Part shown: positions 9,343 through 20,960 of the stretch, in pieces
Numbering within the stretch: the first letter of the stretch is position 1
Layout: the number at the start of each line of letters is the position of its first letter
From: Anisus vortex
Taxonomy: Eukaryota; Mollusca; Gastropoda; Planorbidae
Length of the DNA: 64,000 nt
NCBI GenBank assembly: GCA_949126835.1
Contig: OX421494.1
Span: forward strand, 23,706,196-23,770,195
Direction: 5' to 3'
Notes under the pieces: generated by a model
What the model was told of the DNA's origin: nothing
What the model saw: only the letters and a program-made list of their open reading frames with translations
The model's database searches: none
Position numbers and translations under genes: made by a program

Positions 9343-10735
9343 AGCTAAATTCCCCGGCGTTGCCCGGGGGAAAATTAAATAGGTCTGTATAAGCTACAGC
9401 TAAAAATTACAATGAACAGAAAGCTAGATTCGATAGATCTAGACTTCCAGATAAAAAAAAGTATAAACTACCATGAAGGGGACGTCCATTAATTACGTCA
9501 ACAAAATAGGGGGAGGGGGGGTCTGAAAAAGTTTGACAATTGTTGACATGGGGGAAGGGGGGAGTTTAAGAAAAGTTGACGTCAACAATGTTACTTTTTA
9601 TGAAGTAAATAATGAAACAAATTTAGTACTAAATTCTACATTTGTCCTGTTAAATTTATATAGATAACATTAACAACATAGTTTTACGTTAATACAAATA
9701 AGAGACTTATATCAATTATAAAAATCTACATTTGATATGTCCTTTTTGTGTCCATCAAGCTAGTTTGTAGATCTATGTATGGGTGGAAACTAATGCAATT
9801 GTTAGCAAGGGAAAGTGACCGACCAATTGTAGAAAACCTCACATTCGCTGCCTAGCGTAGGGTTGCAAGACACATGGGTGTCAAAAGGAGGACACCGAGA
9901 GACAAAAAGGAGGACATTGTGTTTCAATTGCATAGTTTCACATTTAGCCCGCAACCAGTATGATATTATTACAAGAGCTGCCACTAAGTTTAAATGTGTA
10001 TTGGTAAACTGAGCAAGAAACAGTTTTGTTAAAAATAACATATAAATTCACTGTAGGCTGAAAGGTAGCTTGCATTTGGTTGGGCAACTTTAAAGCTCAT
10101 GCACGAGTCTTCTAAAAAAACGGATAATTATTTTCTTGTACAAGTGATCACCTGTTTATTAATTATATTCCTAACATGTTAGTACTAATTTTAAAATTTT
10201 ATTTGTCCTTATGCCTACATAACAAAACATATTACAAAAGCTGGACATTTTAAAGGTATTGTGCTTTGCCTGTGGGACGGAGGACAAGAGTCTAAATAGG
10301 ACTTGTTTTGAGGGGGGGGGGGGGTAACCAATTGTTGACGTAATTATGGAGGGGGGGTCTCTGAAAGTTTGACAGTTGTTGACAAGGGGGAGGGGGGGGG
10401 AGGTAAAAATCGCCTAAAAATTGTTGACGTAATTAATGGACGTCCCCGAAGGGAAAACTTAAATATTTTTTTTAAATATATAATCATTATTTATTTCCTG
10501 AAAACATTTAAATCTAATAAAGTAATTCAAAAAATATTTGTAGGCTAACGGGTTAAAATACAGCATGTGTTTTTATTTGAACAAAACGTTAGGCAGTTAG
10601 GGCTATCCCTGTGGATAAGAATCGAACAATCGTCTGCCGCGTGAGTCTCAAATATAATTGTTAGATTTTACGTACCGAAAACATTTATTAGGAAAGCTTT
10701 AAGTCCTAAATTCTTTATCAATGATATACAAAAAA
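9343..10735. repeat. Dispersed repeat with CCCCGG stem, interrupted by a TIR element
   Basis: It starts GCTAAATTCCCCGG, followed by a short GC-rich palindrome (CCCCGGCGTTGCCCGGGG). The part after the insertion (10448 onward) shares AATCGAAC, GAGTC and AATATAAT landmarks and a downstream AGTCCTAAATTCTTTA-like stretch with the copy at 22524-22735. The first ~135 bp lie before the nested 970 bp element and the rest after it. Confidence 0.55.
9478..10447. mobile_element. 970 bp TIR DNA transposon derivative (non-autonomous)
   Basis: Perfect 27 bp terminal inverted repeats begin GGGGACGTCCATTAATTACG. GAA flanks both ends, consistent with a 3 bp target-site duplication. Inside the TIRs a subterminal block (G-run, GTCTGAAA, GTTTGACA, TTGTTGACA, G-run) is repeated in the same orientation at both ends (~9508-9560 and ~10340-10400). 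Long G-runs near 10310 and 10387 are quadruplex-prone. No transposase was recognised; the 79-codon frame on minus at 9802-10041 shows no similarity I can name. The superfamily is not assigned. Confidence 0.75.
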
Positions 10736-12714
10736 GTAATAGTAATGGAAAACGCGAACCACTACGCAAGGGAAACCACATGTCAATGAGGGATCACAAA
10801 AGTAAGATAATTATGAGACAATAAGGTCACGTGACTTTACATACATCAATTTGATTGGTTAAACACACACACACAGTCTACTTTATATAAATAAGATAGA
10901 TAACACATTATAGGCTATAAACATTATAAAAGGAGAATTTTTTTAAATAACAATTGCGTGTGTGTAGGCCTATTTCATATTTGATCTGTAGGCCTATTTA
11001 TTGTTAGAATGGCATGTGGTATGATTATCAACAGGTTAAAATGAAATTAAAAATAGTTAATTTTATTACTTACTAGTCTATATCAATAGGTCTATATTTC
11101 ACATTATAATTAATAGTATGATTTTTTTAAATTGTATTACCCAACATTCTACATCAAATGTATGACATATAGGGCCTACGTGCAAAGTATCAATATTTAA
11201 TTAAAAGCAGTATTTTAATAGGGGCCTAAAAATTAGGCCATATTATAGGCTTAACTCAAATAACGATCATATCAAAGAATTTTTTTTTTACATTTTTCTC
11301 AATAAAAAGATAGTGTGGTGAAAAGGTCAGTAGAAAGTCTAGTTGTTGCCCTGACTGTGTGATTGTGGTTCCGGCTCAGTACAGTGCTGGTTTATGCGTA
11401 CCCGGTGGTCCGTACCTGTTGTGAGATATAGGCTAGTGAGAAAATACTTTGACCTAATAGTTGAAAATAAAAGATTTCAAAAGTAAAAAAAAAAAAAAAT
11501 GACAAGGGGAGACAAGAAGTGTGTAAGACGTACCTATGACAAAATACAACGATTTGGTGAAATTATTTTGTATTTAGCTACCAAGTACAAACAAGGTTGT
11601 AAATAATAAAGGCGTAGACTTTTATGGACCCGTAATCTGGCTAACATTCTGATGAAGCACACGCGTAGTCTATATATATATATATATATATATATTTTAA
11701 TGTTGCGATAATGAAGAACGTCAATGGGATTTGTCCCCCATAAATTAGGTCACATTGAAATGTGCAGATTTGGCATCCCAAGTCTTTTGTGGAATGCAAG
11801 TTGGGGTGGGTGGAGGGATGAGGGAAGGTAAAGAACGAGGAATGGATCCTAAAGTTTGAGGCCTTTTTCTTATTCTTTTTGGCTGGTAGGGCGTGCTCTT
11901 ATACTAGATGTCTACAGCTACATAAGATTTAGCTATGTTGGAAGTGGACTCGGGTGGGACGGATGGGAGGCGGGCTAATAATGATGGTGGGCTGGAGTGA
12001 GAGGGGTTAAGGTTCAATTTGTTATGTCCAAATACTTAGCACACAAGTTCGTTATATTTTAATACCTTATTACGTGCATATTTTATTTTATGACTTAGCT
12101 TTAGGTCTGAAGTGTTTAAGTTTAGAACTAAAGGTAAATTCCCTTAGACGTCTAGCTCGGTAGGCTAATAGACCTAATAGGCATATAATGTACCCTAATT
12201 AGGCCTGCGTCTTAATTGTCTTAGGCATAAGCAGTAGGCCTATTATATTGTTTAGCCTACCGAAAAGGAAAGAAAGGGGCTTATCAAAGCTATAAAGTAT
12301 AAAGTTAAACAAAATAACAGGGGGAGTGTGGGTGGTGGCTCAATTCCCCACTAGTTCCCCTCGCGCATGCGGACATCCACATTTAAATCGTAAATTTGTA
12401 AATGACTTATAAAGATCCGCATTGAAGAACACACAAATAAAATAATTGGCTATAGGCCCTATGTTTAAAGTTTTGATACGATAACTTCTAACGATGACTA
12501 GAGCGTTTGAAAACTATAATAACGAACAAAAATAAGTAGGCTAATTCTTATCGCTGTTAAATTTGATGACCTGATCAAATAAAAGATAAATTTAACATCT
12601 AATAGGCCCTATTATATAGCCTATGTATTATAAATAATCTAAATGATCGTACCTCTTCAATGCCAAGGACGCTACCCACATCCACGTATTAACGATACAG
12701 CTGCACTGTTGGTC

Positions 12715-12748
<34 letters not shown>

Positions 12749-13139
12749 AGCTTATAACTCACATCACGCTAAATTAAATTAGGCCTTAGTCAGCTGTTTA
12801 ATTTTGTGAAGACCTTTGATAATGCCAATAATGAAGTGACACGAGGAAAGATGATTTCTAGTGGATAGAACAAGTCACGTGGATCAAGTCGTACAGTCGT
12901 CAGCCAACGCCAATAAAGGCAAATTCGTTTTCAAAATATTTGGGGGAGGATGGGGAGGTATTCCGCTAAACAATTGATATATGTTCATCATGACATTAGA
13001 ATTCTATTTGCTAAATTTCTGTCTGTGTGATTCACAATGGTGGTCACGTGGCCAGTGGGCCTAGGCCTACATATATGACATCCTAATTGATATAATATGT
13101 CCTTCCCCTAATAATGCAAGCAAGTGCCGACCAATGTAC
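10736..13139. other. Gene-free AT-rich stretch with microsatellites
   Basis: No gene was recognised. Visible structure: (CA)n near 10863, (TA)n at about 11671-11695, a poly-T run of nearly 30 at about 12718-12746, and several TAGGCCTA palindromes. Confidence 0.5.
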
Positions 13140-14003
13140 GGGTATTAAATTCGTATTCGCTGAGAGATTTGAGCAATTCAAAAACAAACGCAAGTACTTT
13201 GGCGTTCATAGTAAATCCACTCAACACAAATACAAATGAGATCAACATTGAGCCCTTTGGAATTGATGCTGGTTCGCTTTAAATGCAATTGCTGGATTTG
13301 AAAACCAAACCCTTGTGGAGTGGCAAGTTAATTAACAGAACTCAAGAGCCAGTTAGAAGTGTTGGAGGTCCAGAAAACATGCACTGCATGCACAACTGGA
13401 CAGCTCTAAAAGAAATGCCGCGAGTTGAGGCACTCATATTTGACGCATGGAATAGTCTTCCAGAATATTACAGTGAGGTGAAAAAGTTAGCATTTTGAGT
13501 GCTGACCATCTTCTGGTCAATATATTCGTGCAAGCAAGCGTTCTTTTGCATACGGTAATAAAAAGTAAAGTAAGAAGCCAACTAACAAACAAAAAAATAA
13601 TCTAGAGGCGTGCTTGAAACTGAAAACAACAAGTTATGAGCCAGATGTAACCAAACTTTCAAAAGGCATGCAAGGCCAATGCTCCCATTGATGTAATTAT
13701 TGTAACTATCTATTAATCAATAATTTTAGTTATATTATTTGATTACTAATTCTATTATTCTAGCAGAGCTAGCTAAAATACTTTAATATGTTTTGTGCGA
13801 AACATTTGTATGTTTTTATATGAATTAATATTATTTCATATTTAAAGCTATTTATTTTAAATCAAAAATTAAATTTATATAGGAATCAAATCCTAATAAA
13901 ATACCATAATATTGAAAAAAAACTTTTGTGGCTCTTTAGAAACTGGGAAATTTTGTAAATTGTAACTTTTGGCTTTTCCGTCTCAAAAGTTTGCCGACCC
14001 CTG
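13140..14003 (+). pseudogene. hAT transposase relic (C-terminal part) and 3' terminus
   Basis: Translation gives fragments typical of the C-terminal third of hAT transposases of the GTF2IRD2/ZBED-like type: a stretch ending IEPFGIDAGSL, a TAA stop at 13280-13282, then LLDLKTKPLWSGKL, ALIFDAWNSLP and VLTIFWSIYSC, then further stops and frame shifts, and finally EACLKLKTTSYEPDV-like sequence. The piece ends in GTTTGCCGACCCCTG, which resembles a hAT right terminus. The N-terminal and catalytic parts and the left terminus were not found. The 71-codon frame at 13283-13498 is part of this relic and not an independent gene. Confidence 0.75.
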
Positions 14004-14320
14004 ATCTATACCAATCAGACCTGAACTAATCTATACCAATCAGATCTGAACTAATCTATAAAATTCAGACCTGAACTAATCTATACCATTCAGACCTGAT
14101 CTAATCTATAGGCCTACCATTCAGACCTGAACTAATCTATACCATTCAGGCCTGATCTAATCTATACCATTCAGACCTGAACTAATCTATACCATTCAGA
14201 CCTGAACTAATCTATACCATTCAGACCTGATCTAATCCATACCATTCAGACCTGATCTAATCTATACCATTTAGACTTGAACTAATCTATACCATTCAGA
14301 CCTGATCTAATCTAAACGAA
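14004..14320. repeat. 25 bp minisatellite, about 12 units
   Basis: The consensus unit is CTATACCATTCAGACCTGA followed by ACTAAT or TCTAAT. The array begins right at the presumed hAT terminus at 14003. One unit carries an inserted GGCCTA that creates TAGGCCTA at 14109. Confidence 0.9.
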
Positions 14321-17300
14321 TCATACAACAAAACAGTTATTTATGCTAGCAAGTGTTCTAATGGGCACATAAAGCGGATCCGGATAAATGCTACAACTAC
14401 AACAAAAACTAAAACAACACTAACAGGTAGGCTACCTACAAAAAAATAAATAATAAACTAAACAACACTATTCAAATTCTATCAAACTATGTTGATGAAA
14501 CACAAAAATGTTATAGGCCTACAGGAAATCCCAATTTAAAACTAACAATTTAACAAGTAGGCCTATAAGGTGTGACAGAAAAGCTATAGATATGTCAATG
14601 TGTAAGTTGCCTGTTAATGCTTCATTTATTTGATTTGTCCTATGTCTGTATAGGTTTAAATCATCAGTTATCTTTATATTTCTTAGCCTAGAGATTATAT
14701 CCGCGTTCTTAGTTGTACTCGGTATTATAAATGCGCTCTGAGCTTACATTATGTTTGTTTGCAGAGCTATAGGCTACCGATAGGGCCAACATATACCTAT
14801 AATTATTATTATCTCTGTCATGTAGCCTACAAAATGGAACGCAAACTAGGGCCTACTGAAGAGACGAGTTAATTAAAAATAGACCAAATATGATATAGTC
14901 TACTATATTTCTACATTCATGCCGATATAAAAAAAAAACACACCTTTATTTATATTATAGGAGCTACTAAACCCTCATTGATTTCTCCGCCATATTAGGC
15001 AGTCGCGACAACATTCTACGCGAAGATCAAGTCTAATGTTTGTCAGAGAATTTCTCGACACTAACATTTGGCTTCATTTTAATTTTAGTTAGCTTTGGAC
15101 TTTGGACACAGAATAAAAATATAATCTATGCTCTAGTTTGGGAGTCTTTTTAATGTTAAACGTTAGGCTACCGGTACATTTTTTGTTGTTGTGTATTCTA
15201 TTTCATTCAGTCAAGCTTTACGAATTGCATTATTTTACACAAGGTTCACTGGGTTCAGAGCGTACCGTGGTTTAATTAGATGTTTTTGTTGGTAAATTAT
15301 AGTAAATAGATCTACAGGTTTTAGAAAATGGAAGTCGAAACTATGTTCACGCATTATGTCTAGTATTATTAACTCATTGTTGCAGTGTCGACACACGATT
15401 TTTTTAAATAATCTCCTTTGCATATATAGTCTATCCCTTATTATTCACACATACAATGACCCCCCTCCTCCTTCGCAGTTGAGTTAGTTCTCTTAATAGG
15501 CCTACACCTAGCTTACTTATTCAAACTTATTGTCAGCTCAAACTTTTCAAACTACAGGAGGACCAGGTATATTTCTGCCGCTACGCTTGGGTGCCTTAGC
15601 CTACTATAGCCCTTGTATTTTATTTTTAGTTATATCCACACACACATATGGGGAAATGTCTAGTCTAGTAGTAGCCTACAAACTCCTAAAGTACCGGGTA
15701 TTAGTATAAGCCTGGCGGCCGTCCAAATGAGAATAAATAGAAAACAAAATGCCCATCTCTAAAAAGGGTACCGGTATATACACTTTATACAAGTACAATA
15801 AAAATAGTTTCCTGTGGGCTAAGCTTAGATTTTAATTTTAAAATAAAATGGAGACCAGGGTTGCAATTGTATTTGTGAGGAAATTGATCAAATTAAAGGT
15901 TACCAAAAGTGGACACCTGTAGCAATTTTTTATGGGTGGAGGCTCGTGGGTTAATTAACCCAATCGCTAAAAGTAAAGTTATATTCAATGATAATAAATG
16001 TATCAGCATTGTTGCATAAAAGATATATATATAGCAGTAAGAAGCAAAATTTGTTGATTGGAGAATTACATTGTAAAACTTTTTATGAAATAAAAAAATC
16101 TACCAAAAACTATTAAATAATTTCACTACCGTAACTGACTTGAAGTTGAAGGTAAAGCTAATTTATAACTTATGGAACATGTGTACATTTGATCAGTCAG
16201 GTCACATAACCTCATGTTTTTCTAAATAAACCTGTTCTGTGACTGAGTTTTTTTTAAAGTGAGAGAGTTATTTCCCTTTGTTAAATATGTAAAGCGTTTA
16301 ATAAGGTCATGGTCAAAATGAAAATAATCATCAAACAATTATACTATTATTATTATAAATATAGTGTATTGATTAAGTCTGACTATTTTGTTTATAAATT
16401 ATATATTGTACAATAAGGACATCTGCAAAATTAAATTCATTTTGCAAATGCAGACTTACTCATAATATTTGATGCAGTTGATTTAAGGCAGACATTTCTT
16501 TATTTACTATTTGAAGTTGTATTTTTCTAATACTAATATTAATAATACCGGTATAGACTTTGGTACTTTTCAACATTATTTTGTTTCATAAAGATAAGAT
16601 GCAGTGTAGTTTTTATTCATTATAGTCCACATGCTAAAGTGTGTTTTTGTTCTTTTAAAGTGAAATACCGGTAGTTTGAAATGACTAGCATGCAAAAAAA
16701 GTTTTAAAAACTATTATCCTATTTATTAACACTCAAATATTGATATGTATTATTTAACCTTTTATGTACCGGTAGCCAGTATGTTACTTGCTTGAAAAAC
16801 AATAATGGCAACCAAAACATTTAAAAGGCTTTGACACTATAATTATAATAAATGCAGTTATTTTTATAACTACTGTTGAAACAATTACAGTGATTATATT
16901 TGAATGAATAAGAATAATATCTGTCTATATTTTAAATTAACACAAAGTTAATTTTCATTCTTGAACACTAAACATTTAAACAAAACAAAATAGCTAAACA
17001 AATGGATTTATACTTAAACTTTATTTCTGCTCGGGCTTTTCTAAATTATCTTTACCCGAGGTTGATCAATAACATTCAAAATCACACAAACACAAATGTA
17101 TATTCAAATAAATGTCAAATTCTAGTTAAAAGGGGAGAAAAATAATATTGAGGTGAAACAATAACTGCAATAGAAAAAATAATCAGTATCATAACTGCAG
17201 TATCACATTTCTACACAATGTCATACCAATTGTAGAGTAGACTTGTAGCTGTAATATTGGGTTTAAAATTTTTTAAAGTACCTTTTGTAAAAAAAAAAAA

Positions 17301-19440
17301 AATTCACAACAATTCAAAACCGTAATGTTAACTAAACTCCTTAACAGTCTTGAGATTTAAATTAGAAAAAAATAATTATAAACTGAGATACCTACCATAC
17401 CGGCCATATGTATCAAAAGTTATTTATCAATATCGGTACAAATCATGTAAAAAAACAAACAGAAATAAAGAAATGAAATACATGTTGAAATGAAAGAAAA
17501 AAAAGGGCACAGGTCATGAGATGAAAAAAAATGAATGAAGAGGATTTCTGTAAACACACTACATTGCAAAATATGGAATGGAGATTTAAAGAAAAAATGT
17601 TCTAAAAGCTAGACTTTTTTTCTAAATCTAAATTCAAATACACAGTGAGTATTGAAAATACTAAAGGAATCTGAGGTCTTATATAACATGACAGTGAAAT
17701 GAATAAAATAGTGTACATTAAAATATACTTGTATCACGCATGCTAACAAAGTGCTTTAACACTGGGGCTATATTAGAAAACATTGCCTTGCTTCATCAAT
17801 TTAATGTTTTTTGAATGGTACAAAAAGGTCTTACAAGAGGTAAAAACAAAACAACATACCCTGATCACTTTCAGGTAAATATTCTTAATATCCAAGTGCA
17901 CATCGTAATGGATAAACTTGCAAAAGGGATACACAAATAAAAAGCAACTGGCTATAAAGAGCGCAACAAGTGAAATATTTAATACTATTTCAACGACAGA
18001 ACTTGTGTATCACAACAGCAGTATCAGGTTAATAAATTAAACCCATCAAAAGATGATTGAGAACAACCTCTATAAGTTGTATTTCTTTGCAATAAAAATA
18101 AAGAATTCGCAAGTGGGATGAGTTTGATGGACAATGTAAACATTCCTAATGTAGGCTACAAATTAAAAAAGCTGATATGCTTGTGAGTTGTAACATGGCA
18201 TTGTACTTTTATTTAATAGAAACAAAAAATATATAAACATTGCCAGTTCAAATAATGAGAACATTAAGTCAACAAAGCAATGTGTGATATTCCTTTATAG
18301 GTTACCTATAGGCCATAGGACCCTATCAAGTCAATTTTTTTTTGTCTGTGTGCGTCAAATTTTACCAACATAAAAACTTAACACTTTACAGCAAAGTTAA
18401 AACTATGCAATCTTTATATACACTTAGGTGTAGTATATATACTGTAACTGTAAGGACATATTATAGAACTGGATTTTCAAATTGTAAGAAAATAAATCAA
18501 ACAACAGTAAATCATGACAAAACTATAGGGTCTGAAAACTGTTTCCATGTGATAAAGAAACAAACAAAACAAATTTTATTGACCACAAAACATCATTTGA
18601 ATCATTTCTTAGCAATAGTCAGCAATATCTTTATGAAGTTTTTGTCAATAACTGCAATACAACAAATTACCAGATATGTAAATTATTAGCTTTGATGACC
18701 TTATTTTTAAAACACATTATTAGCCTATTGTATTTTAAATAAATTCTTTGGTATAATAATAATTCAATATTTAGGTTGAAGTCTTTTTTAAATGAATATT
18801 ATAAATGGGAAGCACTAAAATTAAAAACTAAAAAAAAAAATGAAAACCTAAAAAAACATTTAAACAAATTATTTTGATTTTAATTTTATAGACTTAGGTA
18901 ATTTTTACAGATAACAAATATACAAAAGAGAATGTTGTTTTTCATAATAATATAAAAGTAAAAGCTTCAAAAGCTGCTAAGGCAGGCAGGCTAACAGGTT
19001 TGAGAACCAATGTGAGTATTTGTACTCTATTCCCCTCTTCCAATTTAAAAAACTTGAGACTTGGGGGCAGAGTAATTGAATTTCTATAAGAATCTTATTA
19101 TATAAGATGGATACCAATACTAATGCATGATAAAAGATTTTGGTGAACATTTGTTTTTCCAAATTTCTGATCAAAGCCACTGAAGAAGATATTGGATATA
19201 ATAATTAAAAAAAAATAACAATAAGATGTATTAAAATATGAATAGGCCTTACAAATTATGACTACACGTAGGTTAGTAGGACATTAGAACTGTCATATAA
19301 ATAACTTTAAACAAGTAATTGATAAAATTATAGAAAATTATAATTCTCAATAAGAAATATATGTAGGCTACCATGTATAGATAGGCCTAATTAGTTGATT
19401 TCTGTTTAGACCTATGTTGAAAAGGTGCACAAAATGATTC
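14321..19440. other. Gene-free AT-rich stretch, possibly including ELOVL6 3' UTR
   Basis: No protein-coding similarity was recognised on either strand. The 115-codon frame at 18342-18689 has no recognisable motif. The part nearest 19.4 kb could be 3' UTR of the minus-strand ELOVL6 gene. Several TACCGGTA octamers occur at 15.1-16.8 kb. Confidence 0.4.
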
Positions 19441-19443
19441 TAT

Positions 19444-19830
19444 AATGGCCTGAATGTTAATGTCGAACTTGAAAATGTTCCCAACACAAATGCCACAATA
19501 TATCCAATGCCAATATATCATAATAAATGTTATTGTTTTCTAAATTAAACACTCTTTGTCTTTTGTTAGTTTTCCAACCAGAACTCACAACTGTGTTAGC
19601 GGTACCTAAAATAATGGCCCGAATGTTAATGTCGAACTTGAAAATGTTCCCAACATGAATGCCACAATATATCCAATGCCAATATATAATAATAAATGTT
19701 ATTGTTTTCTAAATTAAACACTCTTTGTCTTTTGTTAGTTTTCCAACCAGAACTCACAACTGTGTTACCTAAAAACAATCTTTGTCTTTTGTTATTTTCC
19801 ATAAAGAACTCAGAACTGTCTAGGCCTATA
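19444..19830. repeat. 169 bp tandem duplication just 3' of ELOVL6, ~2.4 copies
   Basis: The block starting AATGGCC(T/C)GAATGTTAATG at 19444 recurs at 19613 with few changes. A third partial copy (TTTGTCTTTTGTTA...AGAACTCA) ends near 19830. The array ends ~30 bp from the ELOVL6 stop codon, so it probably lies in that gene's 3' UTR. Confidence 0.85.
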
Positions 19831-19858
19831 TTTTTTCAATGTCTATAATAAACATCCA

Positions 19859-20683
19859 TTAATCTCCCTTTAGTCGACGAGCTGACTTTGAAACATAAGT
19901 TGTATAGAAAAACTGTGCAAATAATACAAAATAAGTAAAGTACATTGCTGAAGAGTATAGCAGATTTTCATAACTCTGTTGGCAAAATTCACCCCTGCCT
20001 TTGATTCTATAAATCCAAATGTTTATTAGGACACCAATAATCATCTGTGTTAGCTGTAATGATGTTATAATCATATTTACATATTTAGGGAATCGAAACT
20101 GTAATGCACGGAGTGCATAGTATGAATACATCATTGAGTGCACTGTATAGTTCATCACCATGAACCATCTACCAGGAGCTGTGTGATCAGTGTAGCTGTA
20201 CCAAACGTAAATCAAAACTGTAATATGGTGATACCAGTGTAGAAATATAAGAGGCTGTTTTCTCAAAACAATGAAAATTGTGTCTCCAAGTTCATATACT
20301 TTAGAAACGGTGAACAAGAACGACCAAAAGCTGGTGACCCCTTTAAAATAAGTTGGAACACACACCGAATATTGCAATCCGTGATTTGAAATAACAGAAA
20401 TCATTTCTGGCCATGTTCTCACTGCACCAACAATACTAAAAAGAGCTAGAACTCCACTCCATAACACAAGACAGGAGCGAAGATCATACTTAGGGCGATG
20501 TTTCATCAAGAATTGTCCTCCAAATACGACAATGATATATATTGCCGAGTACACAAAACTGTCCGTCCATCGTTCGAGCATGTAATCCAAAAACTTTCTC
20601 TCGTGCCATTCTTTTTCAAATTGAAACACAATGCTGTAATTGTGATCTCCGGGTTCCATGATCTGACCCACGTGCGTATACAA
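19859..20683 (-). CDS. ELOVL6: Very-long-chain fatty acid elongase, ELOVL6-like
   Basis: An ER membrane 3-ketoacyl-CoA synthase that performs the condensation step of fatty-acid elongation; ELOVL6 relatives extend C12-C16 acyl-CoAs. The 274-residue protein has the usual family length and hydrophobic segments throughout. Visible ELO motifs in order: KVYELGDT, the histidine box HWYHH at 149-153, HSMMYSYY and TSLQLTQ. Overall similarity is closest to ELOVL6 (FGGQFLMKHRPKYDLR, FSIVGAVRTWPEM and LRKQPLIFLHWYHH all match that subfamily in pattern). Initiation could be at the first Met or at MEPGDH eight residues later (A at 20659); the second fits the family better. The frame is uninterrupted, whereas many animal orthologues have introns, so any intron here would be in the 5' UTR. 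Confidence 0.94.
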   Translation of the reverse strand: MYTHVGQIMEPGDHNYSIVFQFEKEWHERKFLDYMLERWTDSFVYSAIYIIVVFGGQFLMKHRPKYDLRSCLVLWSGVLALFSIVGAVRTWPEMISVISNHGLQYSVCVPTYFKGVTSFWSFLFTVSKVYELGDTIFIVLRKQPLIFLHWYHHITVLIYVWYSYTDHTAPGRWFMVMNYTVHSMMYSYYALRALQFRFPKYVNMIITSLQLTQMIIGVLINIWIYRIKGRGEFCQQSYENLLYSSAMYFTYFVLFAQFFYTTYVSKSARRLKGD

Positions 20684-20960
20684 ACACTATGCGATAAATG
20701 TGCACGTTAAATAAATGAGTGTAGTACTGATTACCAGCAGACACAAGGCTGACATGAGTTAATCACGGAAGTGTCGACGCTAAAATAATGTCGGTATGGT
20801 GATGTTAGTAAACCCATTGGTCGTTCCGATGAACTGAGAGAGCCTAGCCAATAACATTTGTCGTTACAAACTGGTTTAGAAGAGCGACCTAGACAACGGG
20901 CGTGGAGTAAAATTTGCCAAGTTGGATAACCTTTAACTAAACGGCAAATATTTATGATCA
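20684..20960. promoter_or_regulatory. Candidate promoter region upstream of ELOVL6
   Basis: This segment is less AT-rich and more CpG-containing than its surroundings. It has ATTGG near 20816 and CCAAT near 20848, i.e. CCAAT boxes in both orientations. That suits a promoter for the minus-strand elongase and possibly a divergent start for TXNDC15, whose first exon was not located. This is inference from composition and motif only. Confidence 0.35.

Noticed and set aside
9802..10041. Transposase of the 970 bp TIR element
   Set aside because: Only 79 codons with no catalytic or DNA-binding motif; the element is treated as non-autonomous.
13283..13498. Independent 71-residue gene
   Set aside because: The frame continues hAT transposase homology from upstream of a stop codon and downstream past another, so it is part of a pseudogene.
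14004..14320. CRISPR array
   Set aside because: Units are contiguous 25 bp repeats without unique spacers, in an animal genome.
18342..18689. 115-residue frame
   Set aside because: No recognisable domain, probable non-ATG (GTG-type) start, AT-rich intergenic composition.
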